The notes under the pieces were generated by a model. That model saw only the letters and a list, made by a program, of their open reading frames with translations. It had not been told where the DNA came from and searched no databases. DNA of 64,000 bases from an uncultured Eubacteriales bacterium (GTDB lineage: Bacteria; Bacillota; Clostridia; Peptostreptococcales; Anaerovoracaceae). Location: positions 1 to 64,000 of the forward strand of contig CACYLW010000007.1 in NCBI GenBank assembly GCA_902775345.1, written 5' to 3'. Numbering within the stretch: the stretch's first letter is position 1; every line of letters begins with the position of its first letter. Below, piece after piece: positions 25,301 to 33,200 of this stretch. A program made the translations under genes and the position numbers.

Positions 25301-25878
25301 GCGTGCCTGACTGGTACATATGGTCGTGCGAGACCCTGAAGTACATGTTCCCGCGCGCTCACGCCGCTGCCTATGTAATGATGTCGATCAGAATGGCGTG
25401 GTTCAAGGTGAACTATCCTGAAGCATTCTATGCCGCCTGGTTTACCTCAAAGGTGGATAATTTCGATGCCGACATAATCGGACTCGGGATCCCGGGCGTC
25501 GAGAAGAGGATGGATGAGATAGAAAAACTCGGAAATACCGCTACTGCGAAGCAGAAGGAACAGCTGACGGTTTACGAAGTCATGTACGAAGCGCTTTCGA
25601 GAGGCATGAGCTTCGCGGAACCTGTGCTCGGTGTAGCTGAGCCTTGCAGGTTCTCCGTTGTAGAAGGAAAGATAATGCTGCCGTTCAACGCGGTCAGCGG
25701 AATAGGCGATACGGCTGCCGAGTCGCTCGCGGCGGCATATTCGGAGAAGCCGTTCAACACTCTCGATGATGTGAAGTCGAGAACAAAGCTTACGGGCACC
25801 AACATAGATGACCTGAAAAAGCACGGACTTTTCAGCGGACTTCCTGATTCTGCGCAGATAAGCATATTCGACCTTTAG
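22384..25878 (+). CDS. polC: DNA polymerase III PolC-type, lacking the exonuclease domain
   Basis: The replicative polymerase alpha subunit of Firmicutes, here only 1164 residues versus about 1430-1460. Order: N-terminal domains, OB fold (about 150-240), PHP domain (H-C-H-T-K-M-S near 256), then directly the rest of PHP and the polymerase core, with zinc ribbon (C-P-E-C ... C-P-E-C), catalytic D-I-D-L-N-F and second catalytic F-D-Y-H-K segments. In normal PolC a DnaQ-like 3'-5' exonuclease with F-D-x-E-T-T-G is inserted in PHP; here G-V-E-G-Y-L-Y-P-D (about 315) passes straight to H-I-I-I-L-A-K-N-Q-T-G-L-K-N. The frame is intact. The C-terminal Q-I-S-I-F is a clamp-binding motif. Proofreading must come from another protein. 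Confidence 0.96.
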   Translation: MIKISEDILTADELKEASGRDIRDIDIEITNVAVSRMNGGTSVALNIDAKLNFVMPKKTENLMKKRIAARIASAERVRFNYTYTGVMIPKRTAPEENYQAPSNGNGRQYRQNRKDRPAFTNADGELVLLGDDFKGDPVLYGVLDGYVGSKEKPVIEGEVFSIESMPIKSGRQLITILIASEVRTFGLKAFISEEKLKEIQENLSAGDMIRARGSIEYDTYEHQNMMMVNSIRKIEKKLKEDTYPNGRRVELHCHTKMSDNDGFNEVKDIVKKAAYWGQPAVAITDHGVVQAFPDAAKEASKQAKAGRNIKIIYGVEGYLYPDEDATAPDGTIDIKKNRTYHIIILAKNQTGLKNIYKLVSTSHIDYFYKRPRIPRSVLQAHREGLILGTACEAGELYQAVVRGASDDELDRIASFYDYMEIQPLGNNRFMIEDGIAKGDEDLIANNLRIIATADRLGKMTVATTDSHYPTQEASIYRNIIMSGIGFRDTPSDSLYLRTTDEMMKEFEYLGDRAEEIVVTNTNRIADMVEDVLPVPKGKFPPKIEGAEEKLRESCYEKAKSIYGDPLPPEIEERLETELSSIIGNGYAVMYIAAQMLVHKSNEDGYLVGSRGSVGSSFAATMAGITEVNPLAPHYICPECKHFEWSDEPGKYDVGYDMPEKACPECGARMNKEGLNIPFATFLGFKGDKEPDIDLNFAGEYQPVAHRYVGEIFGEKNVYKAGTVATIADKTAFGYVKHYVEENHINANKYDIDYLVKGCTGVKRTTGQHPGGIIVVPDDHEIYEFCPIQKPANKRDTDVITTHFDYHKIDENLLKLDILGHDVPQLIRHLQVMTGVDPMKIPLDDRETLSIFTSLDALKIKNENYRFTHGTYAIPEFGTNFTRAMLDDIHPTTVSALIKMSGFSHGTDVWTNNAQELLRKGTATIDEVISCRDDIMNFLIKKGLPNGDAFKIMEIVRKNRVLSEDQLNMMKDHGVPDWYIWSCETLKYMFPRAHAAAYVMMSIRMAWFKVNYPEAFYAAWFTSKVDNFDADIIGLGIPGVEKRMDEIEKLGNTATAKQKEQLTVYEVMYEALSRGMSFAEPVLGVAEPCRFSVVEGKIMLPFNAVSGIGDTAAESLAAAYSEKPFNTLDDVKSRTKLTGTNIDDLKKHGLFSGLPDSAQISIFDL

Positions 25879-25883
25879 AAGTA

Positions 25884-26141
25884 TTACGCGCTGCGGTCTA
25901 TTTCCCAGCGGCATTCGCGGTAGAAGTAGAGCAGCCGGTAGCTGACGCGGCGGCCTTCACTGACCGTACAGCAATCATAGACGATGCGTGAAACACCGCC
26001 TGCGCCGAGCCACTCGATATTCGTAATGTCCGTCACCCTGACCGTCTTCTTGATGCCGAATTCCACCACCTTGAATCTGATGGGGCGGGGAGACATTGCT
26101 CCTATATCGAAAACGGCCAGCACATCAACTGCCTGCCTCAT
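25884..26141 (-). CDS. 85-residue protein of unknown function, possible SOS gene
   Basis: A small soluble protein, unrecognised. It has the look of a compact beta-rich fold: I-R-F-K-V-V-E-F-G, then I-V-Y-D-C-C-T-V, and a C-terminal Y-R-L-L-Y-F-Y-R-E-C-R-W-E-I. Three cysteines, no membrane segment. A TGGAG site 4 bp before ATG supports translation. Its promoter (minus strand, 26169-26197) has a perfect 24-bp palindrome containing CGAAC-N4-GTTCG, a LexA-box core. It converges on polC and ends 5 bp after its stop. If LexA-controlled it would be a small damage-response protein, but this is inference from the operator only. Confidence 0.65.
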   Translation of the reverse strand: MRQAVDVLAVFDIGAMSPRPIRFKVVEFGIKKTVRVTDITNIEWLGAGGVSRIVYDCCTVSEGRRVSYRLLYFYRECRWEIDRSA

Positions 26142-26168
26142 AATACTCCATGAAATCCCGGCAGTATA

Positions 26169-26197
26169 ATAATACCGAACAATTGTTCGGTATTCAA
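26169..26197 (-). promoter_or_regulatory. Promoter of the 85-aa gene, covered by a palindromic operator
   Basis: On the minus strand: -35 TTGAAT (26197-26192), 17-bp spacer, -10 TATTAT (26174-26169). The spacer is filled by the palindrome at 26171-26194, the classical position for a repressor. Confidence 0.65.
26171..26194. promoter_or_regulatory. Perfect 24-bp palindrome with SOS-box core
   Basis: Both halves are exact complements (AATACCGAACAA and its mirror). The core CGAAC-AATT-GTTCG (26176-26189) equals the Gram-positive LexA box CGAAC-N4-GTTCG. A TetR-family operator is the main alternative. It could also affect the divergent butyrate kinase gene. Confidence 0.75.
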
Positions 26198-26237
26198 CAT
26201 CAGAAGCTGTATTTGTTTGTATAAAAACTTGAACGAC

Positions 26238-27344
26238 ATGAGCTACAGGATATTTGTCATCAATCCCGGATCAACATCCACTAAACTTGCATATTTTGAG
26301 GACGAGAAGAAGCTTTATGAAGAGAATGTCTTTCATGATTCTTCGGAGCTTGCCGTATTTGCGAGCGCGTATGATCAGCTGGATTTCAGGAAGCAGATGA
26401 TACTTGAATTCCTCGATCAGAATGGAATAGACCTTCATGGCGTGGACGCGATAGTAGGCCGCGGAGGAAGCACTGCCCCGATAAACAGCGGAGTCTACGG
26501 TATAAACGATAAGCTGCTGGAGGACACCAGGAACATGGTGACCGGAGTAGACCACCCGGCAAACCTTGGAGTGCCGCTCGCTGCGGAGCTTTCTGCTGAG
26601 TACGGCGGGATCGCCCTGATGGTTGACGGTCCTAAAGTAGATGAGTTCATCGATGAGGCGCGCATTACAGGAATGGCCGGGCTTTACAGAGGAGCCAGTC
26701 TTCATGTGCTCAATCTGGTGGGGACGGCGAGGAAGCACTGCAAAGAGCACGGTATGAATTATAAGGAGTCGGATCTGATCGTCTGTCACATTGACGGAGG
26801 CATGTCGATCTCAGCGCATCATCAGGGCCGTATGATTGACGGCACCAACAATGCCTGGGGCGAAGGGCCTTTCACGCCTACGCGTACCGGAGCGCTTCCC
26901 GCACAGCTCGCAGTCGAGTACTTCAGGGAAGGGGGTGCGTGCTCAGATATCCCTATCCGTGATGCATGCACGAGGTCGGGCGGATTTGTAAGCCACTTCG
27001 GAACTTCCAATTCAGATAAGGTACATGAGATGGTAGAAGCCGGCGACCCTAAGGCTGTACGTGTCTGGAACGCGATGCTCTATAATATCTGCAAGGCGAT
27101 CGGTGAAATGGCAGTAGTGCTCTCGGGAAAAGTCGATGCGATAATCTGCGGAGGAGGACTTCTGAGATTCGAAGATCTCTGCGATTACATAACAATGCGC
27201 TGCGGCTGGATAGCACCGGTGTATTTCTATCCGGGCGAAGTCGAGCATGAAGCCATGGCAGCAGGAGCGTTAAGAGTGCTCAGAGGCGAGGAAGAACCGC
27301 AGGTCTACACAGGCATCCCGGTATGGACCGGCTTCAAAGACTGA
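26238..27344 (+). CDS. buk: Butyrate kinase
   Basis: 368 residues of the acetate/butyrate kinase (ASKHA) fold. It transfers phosphate from butyryl phosphate to ADP in butyrate fermentation. V-I-N-P-G-S-T-S-T-K at the N-terminus, G-R-G-G, C-H-I-D-G-G-M-S-I and the A-M-A-A-G-A-L-R-V end are family features. ATG 26238 puts the phosphate loop where relatives have it; no strong ribosome site is seen. An earlier TTG (26217) is possible. The usual partner ptb (phosphotransbutyrylase) is not adjacent. Branched-chain substrates are possible. Confidence 0.93.
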   Translation: MSYRIFVINPGSTSTKLAYFEDEKKLYEENVFHDSSELAVFASAYDQLDFRKQMILEFLDQNGIDLHGVDAIVGRGGSTAPINSGVYGINDKLLEDTRNMVTGVDHPANLGVPLAAELSAEYGGIALMVDGPKVDEFIDEARITGMAGLYRGASLHVLNLVGTARKHCKEHGMNYKESDLIVCHIDGGMSISAHHQGRMIDGTNNAWGEGPFTPTRTGALPAQLAVEYFREGGACSDIPIRDACTRSGGFVSHFGTSNSDKVHEMVEAGDPKAVRVWNAMLYNICKAIGEMAVVLSGKVDAIICGGGLLRFEDLCDYITMRCGWIAPVYFYPGEVEHEAMAAGALRVLRGEEEPQVYTGIPVWTGFKD

Positions 27345-27353
27345 AAAAAAATA

Positions 27354-27382
27354 TTGACTTATAATGAACATATGCTAATATA
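27354..27382 (+). promoter_or_regulatory. Promoter of the zinc-efflux operon
   Basis: TTGACT (27354-27359) with TAATAT/AATATA (27376-27382) at 16-17 bp. The -10 lies inside the ArsR-type palindrome. Confidence 0.7.
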
Positions 27383-27407
27383 TTCATATGAATGTATCAG
27401 CATATGT
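27368..27407. promoter_or_regulatory. 40-bp ArsR/SmtB-type operator palindrome
   Basis: A nested dyad centred at 27387.5: outer arms ACATATGCT/AGCATATGT, inner ATTCATATGAAT, with 36 of 40 positions symmetric. The inner TTCATATGAA resembles SmtB/CzrA sites. It covers the -10 of the arsR promoter. In RNA it folds into a hairpin followed by six T, so it might also stop buk transcription. Confidence 0.75.
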
Positions 27408-27431
27408 TTTTTCATGTGAAAGGAACGACGG

Positions 27432-27743
27432 ATGACAGAAAACGACTACATGATAAAGGATCTGGGCGAGGAGGAACTACTCGAGCTCGCGGAACTTTTC
27501 AAGATGTTCGCAGACTCGACGCGCATCAAGATTCTCTACGATCTCTTCGACGGTGAAAAGAACGTCAGCGAGATATGTGAAGACATCGAGATGAACCAGT
27601 CCGCCGTATCGCATCAGTTAAAGGCCCTTAAAACAGGAAAACTGATCAAGAGCCGCCGCGAGGGAAAGGCGATATATTATTCCCTTGACGACGACCATGT
27701 AAAGACCATCATAGAGATGGGCAAGGAACACATCGAAGAATAA
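27432..27743 (+). CDS. ArsR/SmtB family zinc-type metalloregulator
   Basis: A 103-residue winged-helix repressor. The core F-A-D-S-T-R-I-K-I-L and recognition region N-Q-S-A-V-S-H-Q-L-K-A-L are typical. The C-terminal alpha-5 helix has Asp87, His89, His100 and Glu103 with exactly SmtB spacing (D-x-H-x10-H-x2-E), predicting zinc sensing. The cadmium/lead alpha-3 Cys-x-Cys motif is not present (one Cys49 only). It sits after its own 40-bp palindromic operator and before HMA and ATPase genes, so it should repress the operon until zinc is high. AAAGGA stands before ATG. Confidence 0.93.
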   Translation: MTENDYMIKDLGEEELLELAELFKMFADSTRIKILYDLFDGEKNVSEICEDIEMNQSAVSHQLKALKTGKLIKSRREGKAIYYSLDDDHVKTIIEMGKEHIEE

Positions 27744-27761
27744 CAAAAGGAGAACAGAAAA

Positions 27762-27980
27762 ATGAAAAAGAAATTCAAACTGATCGATCTCGACTGCGCA
27801 AACTGTGCTGCAAAGATGGAAGAAGCAATTAAGAAAATCGACGGAGTCACAGACGCTTCGGTGAGCTTCATGACTCAGAAGATGATGATCGAGGCAGATG
27901 ATGCCGTATTCGATAAAGTCGTTGAAGAGGCGGTAAAGTGCATCGCAAAGGTTGAGCCTGACTGTCAGGTAGTTCTTTAA
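27762..27980 (+). CDS. Stand-alone heavy-metal-associated (HMA) domain protein
   Basis: 72 residues, one ferredoxin-like HMA fold with metal motif L-D-C-A-N-C-A-A-K (Cys12, Cys15). D-C-A-N-C is the version common in zinc/cadmium ATPase N-terminal domains. The neighbouring ATPase lacks this domain, so it appears to be a split-off module acting in trans as metal donor or sensor. AAAGGAG before ATG; 18 bp after the regulator gene. Confidence 0.92.
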   Translation: MKKKFKLIDLDCANCAAKMEEAIKKIDGVTDASVSFMTQKMMIEADDAVFDKVVEEAVKCIAKVEPDCQVVL

Positions 27981-28080
27981 AATAATACGGCGATGCCCGT
28001 ATAGCCTTTCGAAACGATAAGGCTCCCGCCTCGCCGCGGAGCAGTTTCATCAGACAATACTGACATCGCAGAATAAAAAA

Positions 28081-30057
28081 ATGGACAGATTTACGAAAAA
28101 ACAGAAAAAAGAATTAAAAAGCATATTGATATCACTGGTCATTTTCGTGGTGCTGATGATAGTGGAGCATCTTGTGCTCCCTTCTGCAGGCTTAAGCGAT
28201 GGGCCTGAGAGTGCTCCTCCACAGCCTGTCCTGATAGCAGGCATAATAGTGGACATCCTTTATCTGGTGCCATATTTCATAGTAGGCAAAGATGTTCTGC
28301 GCAAGTGCCTCATAGGCATAAAGAACAGGCAGCTCTTTGATGAAAGCTTTCTCATGACTCTTGCTACCATAGGAGCGTTCGGATGCGGGGAATTCGGTGA
28401 AGCAGTTGCCGTAATGCTGTTCTATCAGGTAGGAGAGTTCTTCCAGGAATATGCTGTAGGCAAGTCCAGAGGATCCATCGCGGACCTCATGAGCATGGCG
28501 CCTGACTTCGCTAACCGTGAAGCTGAAGACGGCAGCGTTGAAGTCATAGATCCTGACGACATAGAGGTTGGAGACATACTGGTCATCAAACCCGGCGAAA
28601 AGGTCCCTACAGACGGTGTCGTTATTGAAGGAAGCAGCCTGGTGAATACTTCGGCACTTACCGGTGAATCGCTCCCAAGACTCGTGAGCAAGGGAGAGCA
28701 GGTCATATCCGGATGCATAAACGGCGATACGCTGCTCAGGATAAGGGCCGAGAAGGAATTCGACGACTGTACGGTATCCCAGATACTCGAACTCGTGGAA
28801 GACGCATCGTCGCGTAAGTCGGTAACAGAAAACTTCATCACGAGGTTCGCGCATTATTATACTCCGGCTGTAGTTATCGCAGCGGTCATACTTGCATTTG
28901 TGCCTCCGCTGATCTCCGGACATTTTGCCGCCGAATTCGGCGAGTGGGTGCTCAGGGCATGCACCTTCCTGGTAATATCATGTCCATGCGCGCTTGTGAT
29001 CTCCGTGCCGCTGGCATTCTTCGGCGGCATAGGAGCGGCATCCTCCAAAGGAGTTCTTGTAAAGGGATCAAATTACCTGGAGCTGCTTGCAGGCCTCGAT
29101 ACGGTCGTGTCCGACAAGACCGGTACGCTTACTGAAGGCAGATTCAGAGTGGCCATGGTGGAAGCCGCGGAAGGCTACGATACTGATGCGATAATCAGAT
29201 ACGCTGCTGCGGCAGAGACCGGATCGACGCATCCTATCGCGGCTGCAATAACAGAAGCCTGTGAAAAGCCGGTGGCACAGTCGAAAATAAAGGACGTGAG
29301 GAACACGGCGGGCAAGGGAATTACCGCGAAAGCCGGCCGTGATACCATAGCCGTCGGCAACAGAAACTTTTTCGATGAAGAGGGAATAGAGCTGCCGGAA
29401 CTTGCTGCTGATGTCATCGGAACGAACTGCTATGTCGCAAAAAACGGCAAATATATCGGCACTATCATAGTTGCAGACATGCCTAAGAAGGGCGCTGAAG
29501 AAGCGATAAGAGAGATGCTGAAAGAAGGCGTCAGGTCGGTCATAATGCTGACCGGTGATTCTGAGAAAGTCGCTTCGGCTGTAGCTTCCGGGCTTGGCAT
29601 AACAGATTACAGAGCGGAACTTCTTCCTCAGGATAAAGTGAGAGTCGTTGAAGAACTGCTGAACGGTCTCAGAGAGAAAACCGGTGCGGGAGAGAAAGCT
29701 GATAAAAAGAGGGGAAGACTCGCGTTCATAGGGGACGGAATAAATGACGCTCCTGTGCTTTCTGTATCTGACGTGGGTATCGCCATGGGTTCACTGGGAT
29801 CAGATGCCGCCATAGAGGCCGCGGATGTCGTGATAATGGATGATGACCTCGGAAAGATACCGGCCGTCATGAGGATCGCCCGCAAGACGCTCGGCATATC
29901 GAAGCAGAACATAGTTTTCGCGCTTCTGGTCAAGTTCAGCTGCCTCATACTGGGAGCTCTCGGAATAGCCAACATGTGGGCGGCTGTATTTGCGGATGTC
30001 GGAGTAGCGGTTATCTGCATACTGAATTCGATGCGCATGCTGAACAGGCAGAAATAA
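28081..30057 (+). CDS. P1B-type ATPase, Zn/Cd/Pb exporter type
   Basis: 658 residues. Membrane pump that exports divalent metal using ATP. Features: no N-terminal metal domain; membrane helices from about residue 15; actuator T-G-E-S; metal motif S-C-P-C-A-L (Cys301, Cys303); phosphorylated Asp345 in D-K-T-G-T; nucleotide-binding H-P; G-D-G-I-N-D-A-P hinge. The CPC motif and SmtB-type regulator point to Zn/Cd rather than Cu. The ribosome site is poor and there is a 100-bp gap after the HMA gene without a terminator. Ends at the 30132 terminator. Confidence 0.94.
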   Translation: MDRFTKKQKKELKSILISLVIFVVLMIVEHLVLPSAGLSDGPESAPPQPVLIAGIIVDILYLVPYFIVGKDVLRKCLIGIKNRQLFDESFLMTLATIGAFGCGEFGEAVAVMLFYQVGEFFQEYAVGKSRGSIADLMSMAPDFANREAEDGSVEVIDPDDIEVGDILVIKPGEKVPTDGVVIEGSSLVNTSALTGESLPRLVSKGEQVISGCINGDTLLRIRAEKEFDDCTVSQILELVEDASSRKSVTENFITRFAHYYTPAVVIAAVILAFVPPLISGHFAAEFGEWVLRACTFLVISCPCALVISVPLAFFGGIGAASSKGVLVKGSNYLELLAGLDTVVSDKTGTLTEGRFRVAMVEAAEGYDTDAIIRYAAAAETGSTHPIAAAITEACEKPVAQSKIKDVRNTAGKGITAKAGRDTIAVGNRNFFDEEGIELPELAADVIGTNCYVAKNGKYIGTIIVADMPKKGAEEAIREMLKEGVRSVIMLTGDSEKVASAVASGLGITDYRAELLPQDKVRVVEELLNGLREKTGAGEKADKKRGRLAFIGDGINDAPVLSVSDVGIAMGSLGSDAAIEAADVVIMDDDLGKIPAVMRIARKTLGISKQNIVFALLVKFSCLILGALGIANMWAAVFADVGVAVICILNSMRMLNRQK

Positions 30058-30131
30058 TTGTTACCTTAACACATCTTAATCTAAATATAGCGTCATAAAT
30101 GGATATAAAGACAACATTTTGTGTTAAAATG

Positions 30132-30160
30132 GTGCGGAACCAAGAGGTCCGCACTTTTTG
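30132..30160 (+). terminator. Intrinsic terminator after the metal ATPase
   Basis: GTGCGGAACC and GGTCCGCAC pair (one bulged A) around AAGA, followed by five T. Confidence 0.85.
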
Positions 30161-30200
30161 TATTAAAAGTGTAAATCATATATGACTGTCGGAGACAATA

Positions 30201-33200
30201 ATGACACCAGATCAGTTCGACAACAACACTAACGACAATATCAGAGAGGTCACGCAGGACCGCCGCAATGTTTCCGCCAACAATGGCAAAAAACAGGGCC
30301 CGGCCAGTCTTTCATTTGATTTTGAAAGAAAGATGGAAGAACCGGAGGGCCTTGACTTTGATTTCGAAAACAAGCCGGCTGTCCCTGAACATAACGAAGC
30401 TGCAGGTGATATACCGGACGAGGCTCCGGCTGAGACACCTGCTGAGGTACCTTCAGAAACAGCTGCAGCTGAACCTGAGCCTCCGAAGAAGCAGTACGGA
30501 CTGCCTGAGGACTACAGCAGGCCTAAGGAAACAAAGCCTGTCCAGCCTGCAGCTCCAAAGGAGCCGTCAGAGCTTTCAAAGAAACTGATATCCGCAAAAA
30601 CTGCTCTTAAGAAAAAGATCGCTGAGCAGCAGGATGCGCGAAGAGCTGCAAAAGCTGCTGAGGCAGAAAGACAGAGAATTCTCGCCAGAGAAGCTGAAGC
30701 CAGGAAAGCGGAAGAAGCCAGACAGGCTGAGATCAGAAAAGCGGAAGAGGCCAGACAGGCCGAAGAGGCAGCCAGGAGAGCTGAAGAAGCTGAAAGGCTG
30801 GCTGAAGAAGCCAGGAAGAAAGCTGAATACGAGGAAAAACTCGAAGCTGCTATCGCTGCTGAGATGGAAGCGGCGAAAGGCAAGAAGGCCGTGAAGCCTT
30901 CCAAGGCGGTAAAGCAGGGCGCTTCTGTAAAAGCCAGACCATCGGGCAAGACTCTGAAAGAGAAAAAAGCAGTGGCAAACAAAACTGCTTCAGCTAAAAA
31001 GGAAGCGGAAGAGAAAGAGAAAGCGAAAGCTGCAGCTGCTGCCTCAGGAAAAGGAAAACCGGCGTCCAAAAAGAAGGGCGGAAAGAAAAAGCCAAAGGTA
31101 AAGAAGAAGAGAGGCTTTTTCGGATGGGTACTCGCTTTCATAGAGATCATGTTCGCTCTCGGCATACTTTGCGGTATTGCAGGCGGTGCGTATGCAGCCA
31201 TAACCATAGCGCATGCAGACACGATCCATCCTGAACAGATATACAACACACTGGAAGTAAGTACTCATATTTACGACGATCAGGGTGAACTTACAAACGA
31301 TATATACCTGTCTGAAAACCGGGATATCGTAAAGTATGATGAACTCCCTAAAAACCTCAAGAACGCATTCATAGCGATCGAGGACAAGACCTTCTGGACT
31401 CATAAAGGATTCAACTTCCGAAGGATATTCGGAGCGATATGGAACTCGGTATCCGGCGGAGGAGAGATCAGCGGAACGAGCACTATCACACAGCAGCTCG
31501 CCAGAAACATCTTCCTGCCTGAGGAAAAGAGCATAAGGTCCATAAAGCGTAAAATCATCGAGATGTACTACGCTTATGAGATAGAACAGGAACTCAGCAA
31601 GGAAGAGATACTGACCGCATATCTCAATACGATATATCTCGGCTACGGATGCTACGGCGTCGACACAGCGGCTAAGAAATACTTCAGCAAGGACGTTGAA
31701 GACCTGAGCCTTAAAGAGTGCGCATCTCTCGCTGCACTGCCTCAGGCTCCGGGCGTATATGCTCTGCTGATGACAGAAGACGACGAAGCGGAAACAACAA
31801 CAAAGGTCAGCAACGGACTTTACGCCAACGATATTTCGCGCAGCAGGCGCTATCTGGTGCTCGATCTGATGGCAGAACAGGGATACATATCCCAGAAAAA
31901 GGCAGATAAGAACAAGGTACCTCTTGAAGAGTTCATAAATCCGGGCGGAGCCAGCATGACAGCCAGCTCGTCGTTCAAGGATTACCTGCTCGATACTGTA
32001 AAGAAAGATCTTATGGCACAGTATGATCTCAGTTCAGAGCAGGCCGAAAAGATGATCTACACAAAGGGCCTCAATATTTACTCAACTCTTGATTCACAGG
32101 CACAGAAGGTGCTCACAAGCGAGTTCAAGAACGGATCTAACTTCCCTGATGCTGTAAGTGATAAGGGAAAGGTCGAGGGGGCCATGGTCATAGTAGAGGT
32201 CGGCACAGGCAAGATCAAGGCAATGGCAGGCACCAGGCACGTCGACGGAGATAAGCTTTTCAACAGGGCAGTCAGTCCGCGTCAGCCGGGATCATCCATA
32301 AAACCGATTGCCGTATATGCTCCGGCACTTCAGAAGAGCTTCGAATATCAGAAAGAAGGAAAGTTCTTCGAGTTTACGGATACCGGCTATGACTCTCAGG
32401 GAACCAGATACTGGGGCAACTATATAACCGCAGGTTCCGGCGTAACTGACGAGAGGATGACCGTAAAAGGAAAAGTATGGCCGCAGAACTTCAGCAGGTC
32501 GTACAGCGGATACAAAACGTTCAGACAGGCGATACAGCAGTCCATCAACACATGCGCAGTCAAGATACTCGCTCAGATCGGCACCGACTACTCCATGCAG
32601 ATGGTCAAGAAGTTCGGTATAAGCACAGCTGTCGATGACACCAGCGAAGCATATAATGACGTAAACCTCGCTGCGCTGGGACTCGGAGCGATGACCGAAG
32701 GAGTAACGGCTCTTGACATGGCACTCGCCTATGCGGTATTCCCGAACGGCGGAGTTCATAATTCGGGAATATGCTATACAAAGGTAACAGACAGCAACGG
32801 CAAGGTGCTGCTGGAGGGGAAATCGGAAGAGACCAGAGTCCTTGATGAGGGCGTAGCCTACATCATGACGGATGTGCTTCAGACTGTAGTATCGGACGGA
32901 ATCGCAGGTGACGCGGCAATATACGGTGAAAACGTAGGCGGAAAGACAGGAACGACAGACGAGACCTGGGATATATGGTTTGACGGATTCACACCTAAAT
33001 ATGCTGCGGCTCTGTGGATAGGAACCGACAATAACATCGAACTCAATACCACTTCAGCTACAGCAGCGAGACTCTGGAGCACGATAATGAGCCAGGTCAA
33101 CGGTGCGCTGGGCGGAGAGTACAAGTCGATGCCTGACAACGTAATGGTAAAGAACGGCGAATATTACACCGTAGGCACACAGCCGCCTGATCCGCCGCCA

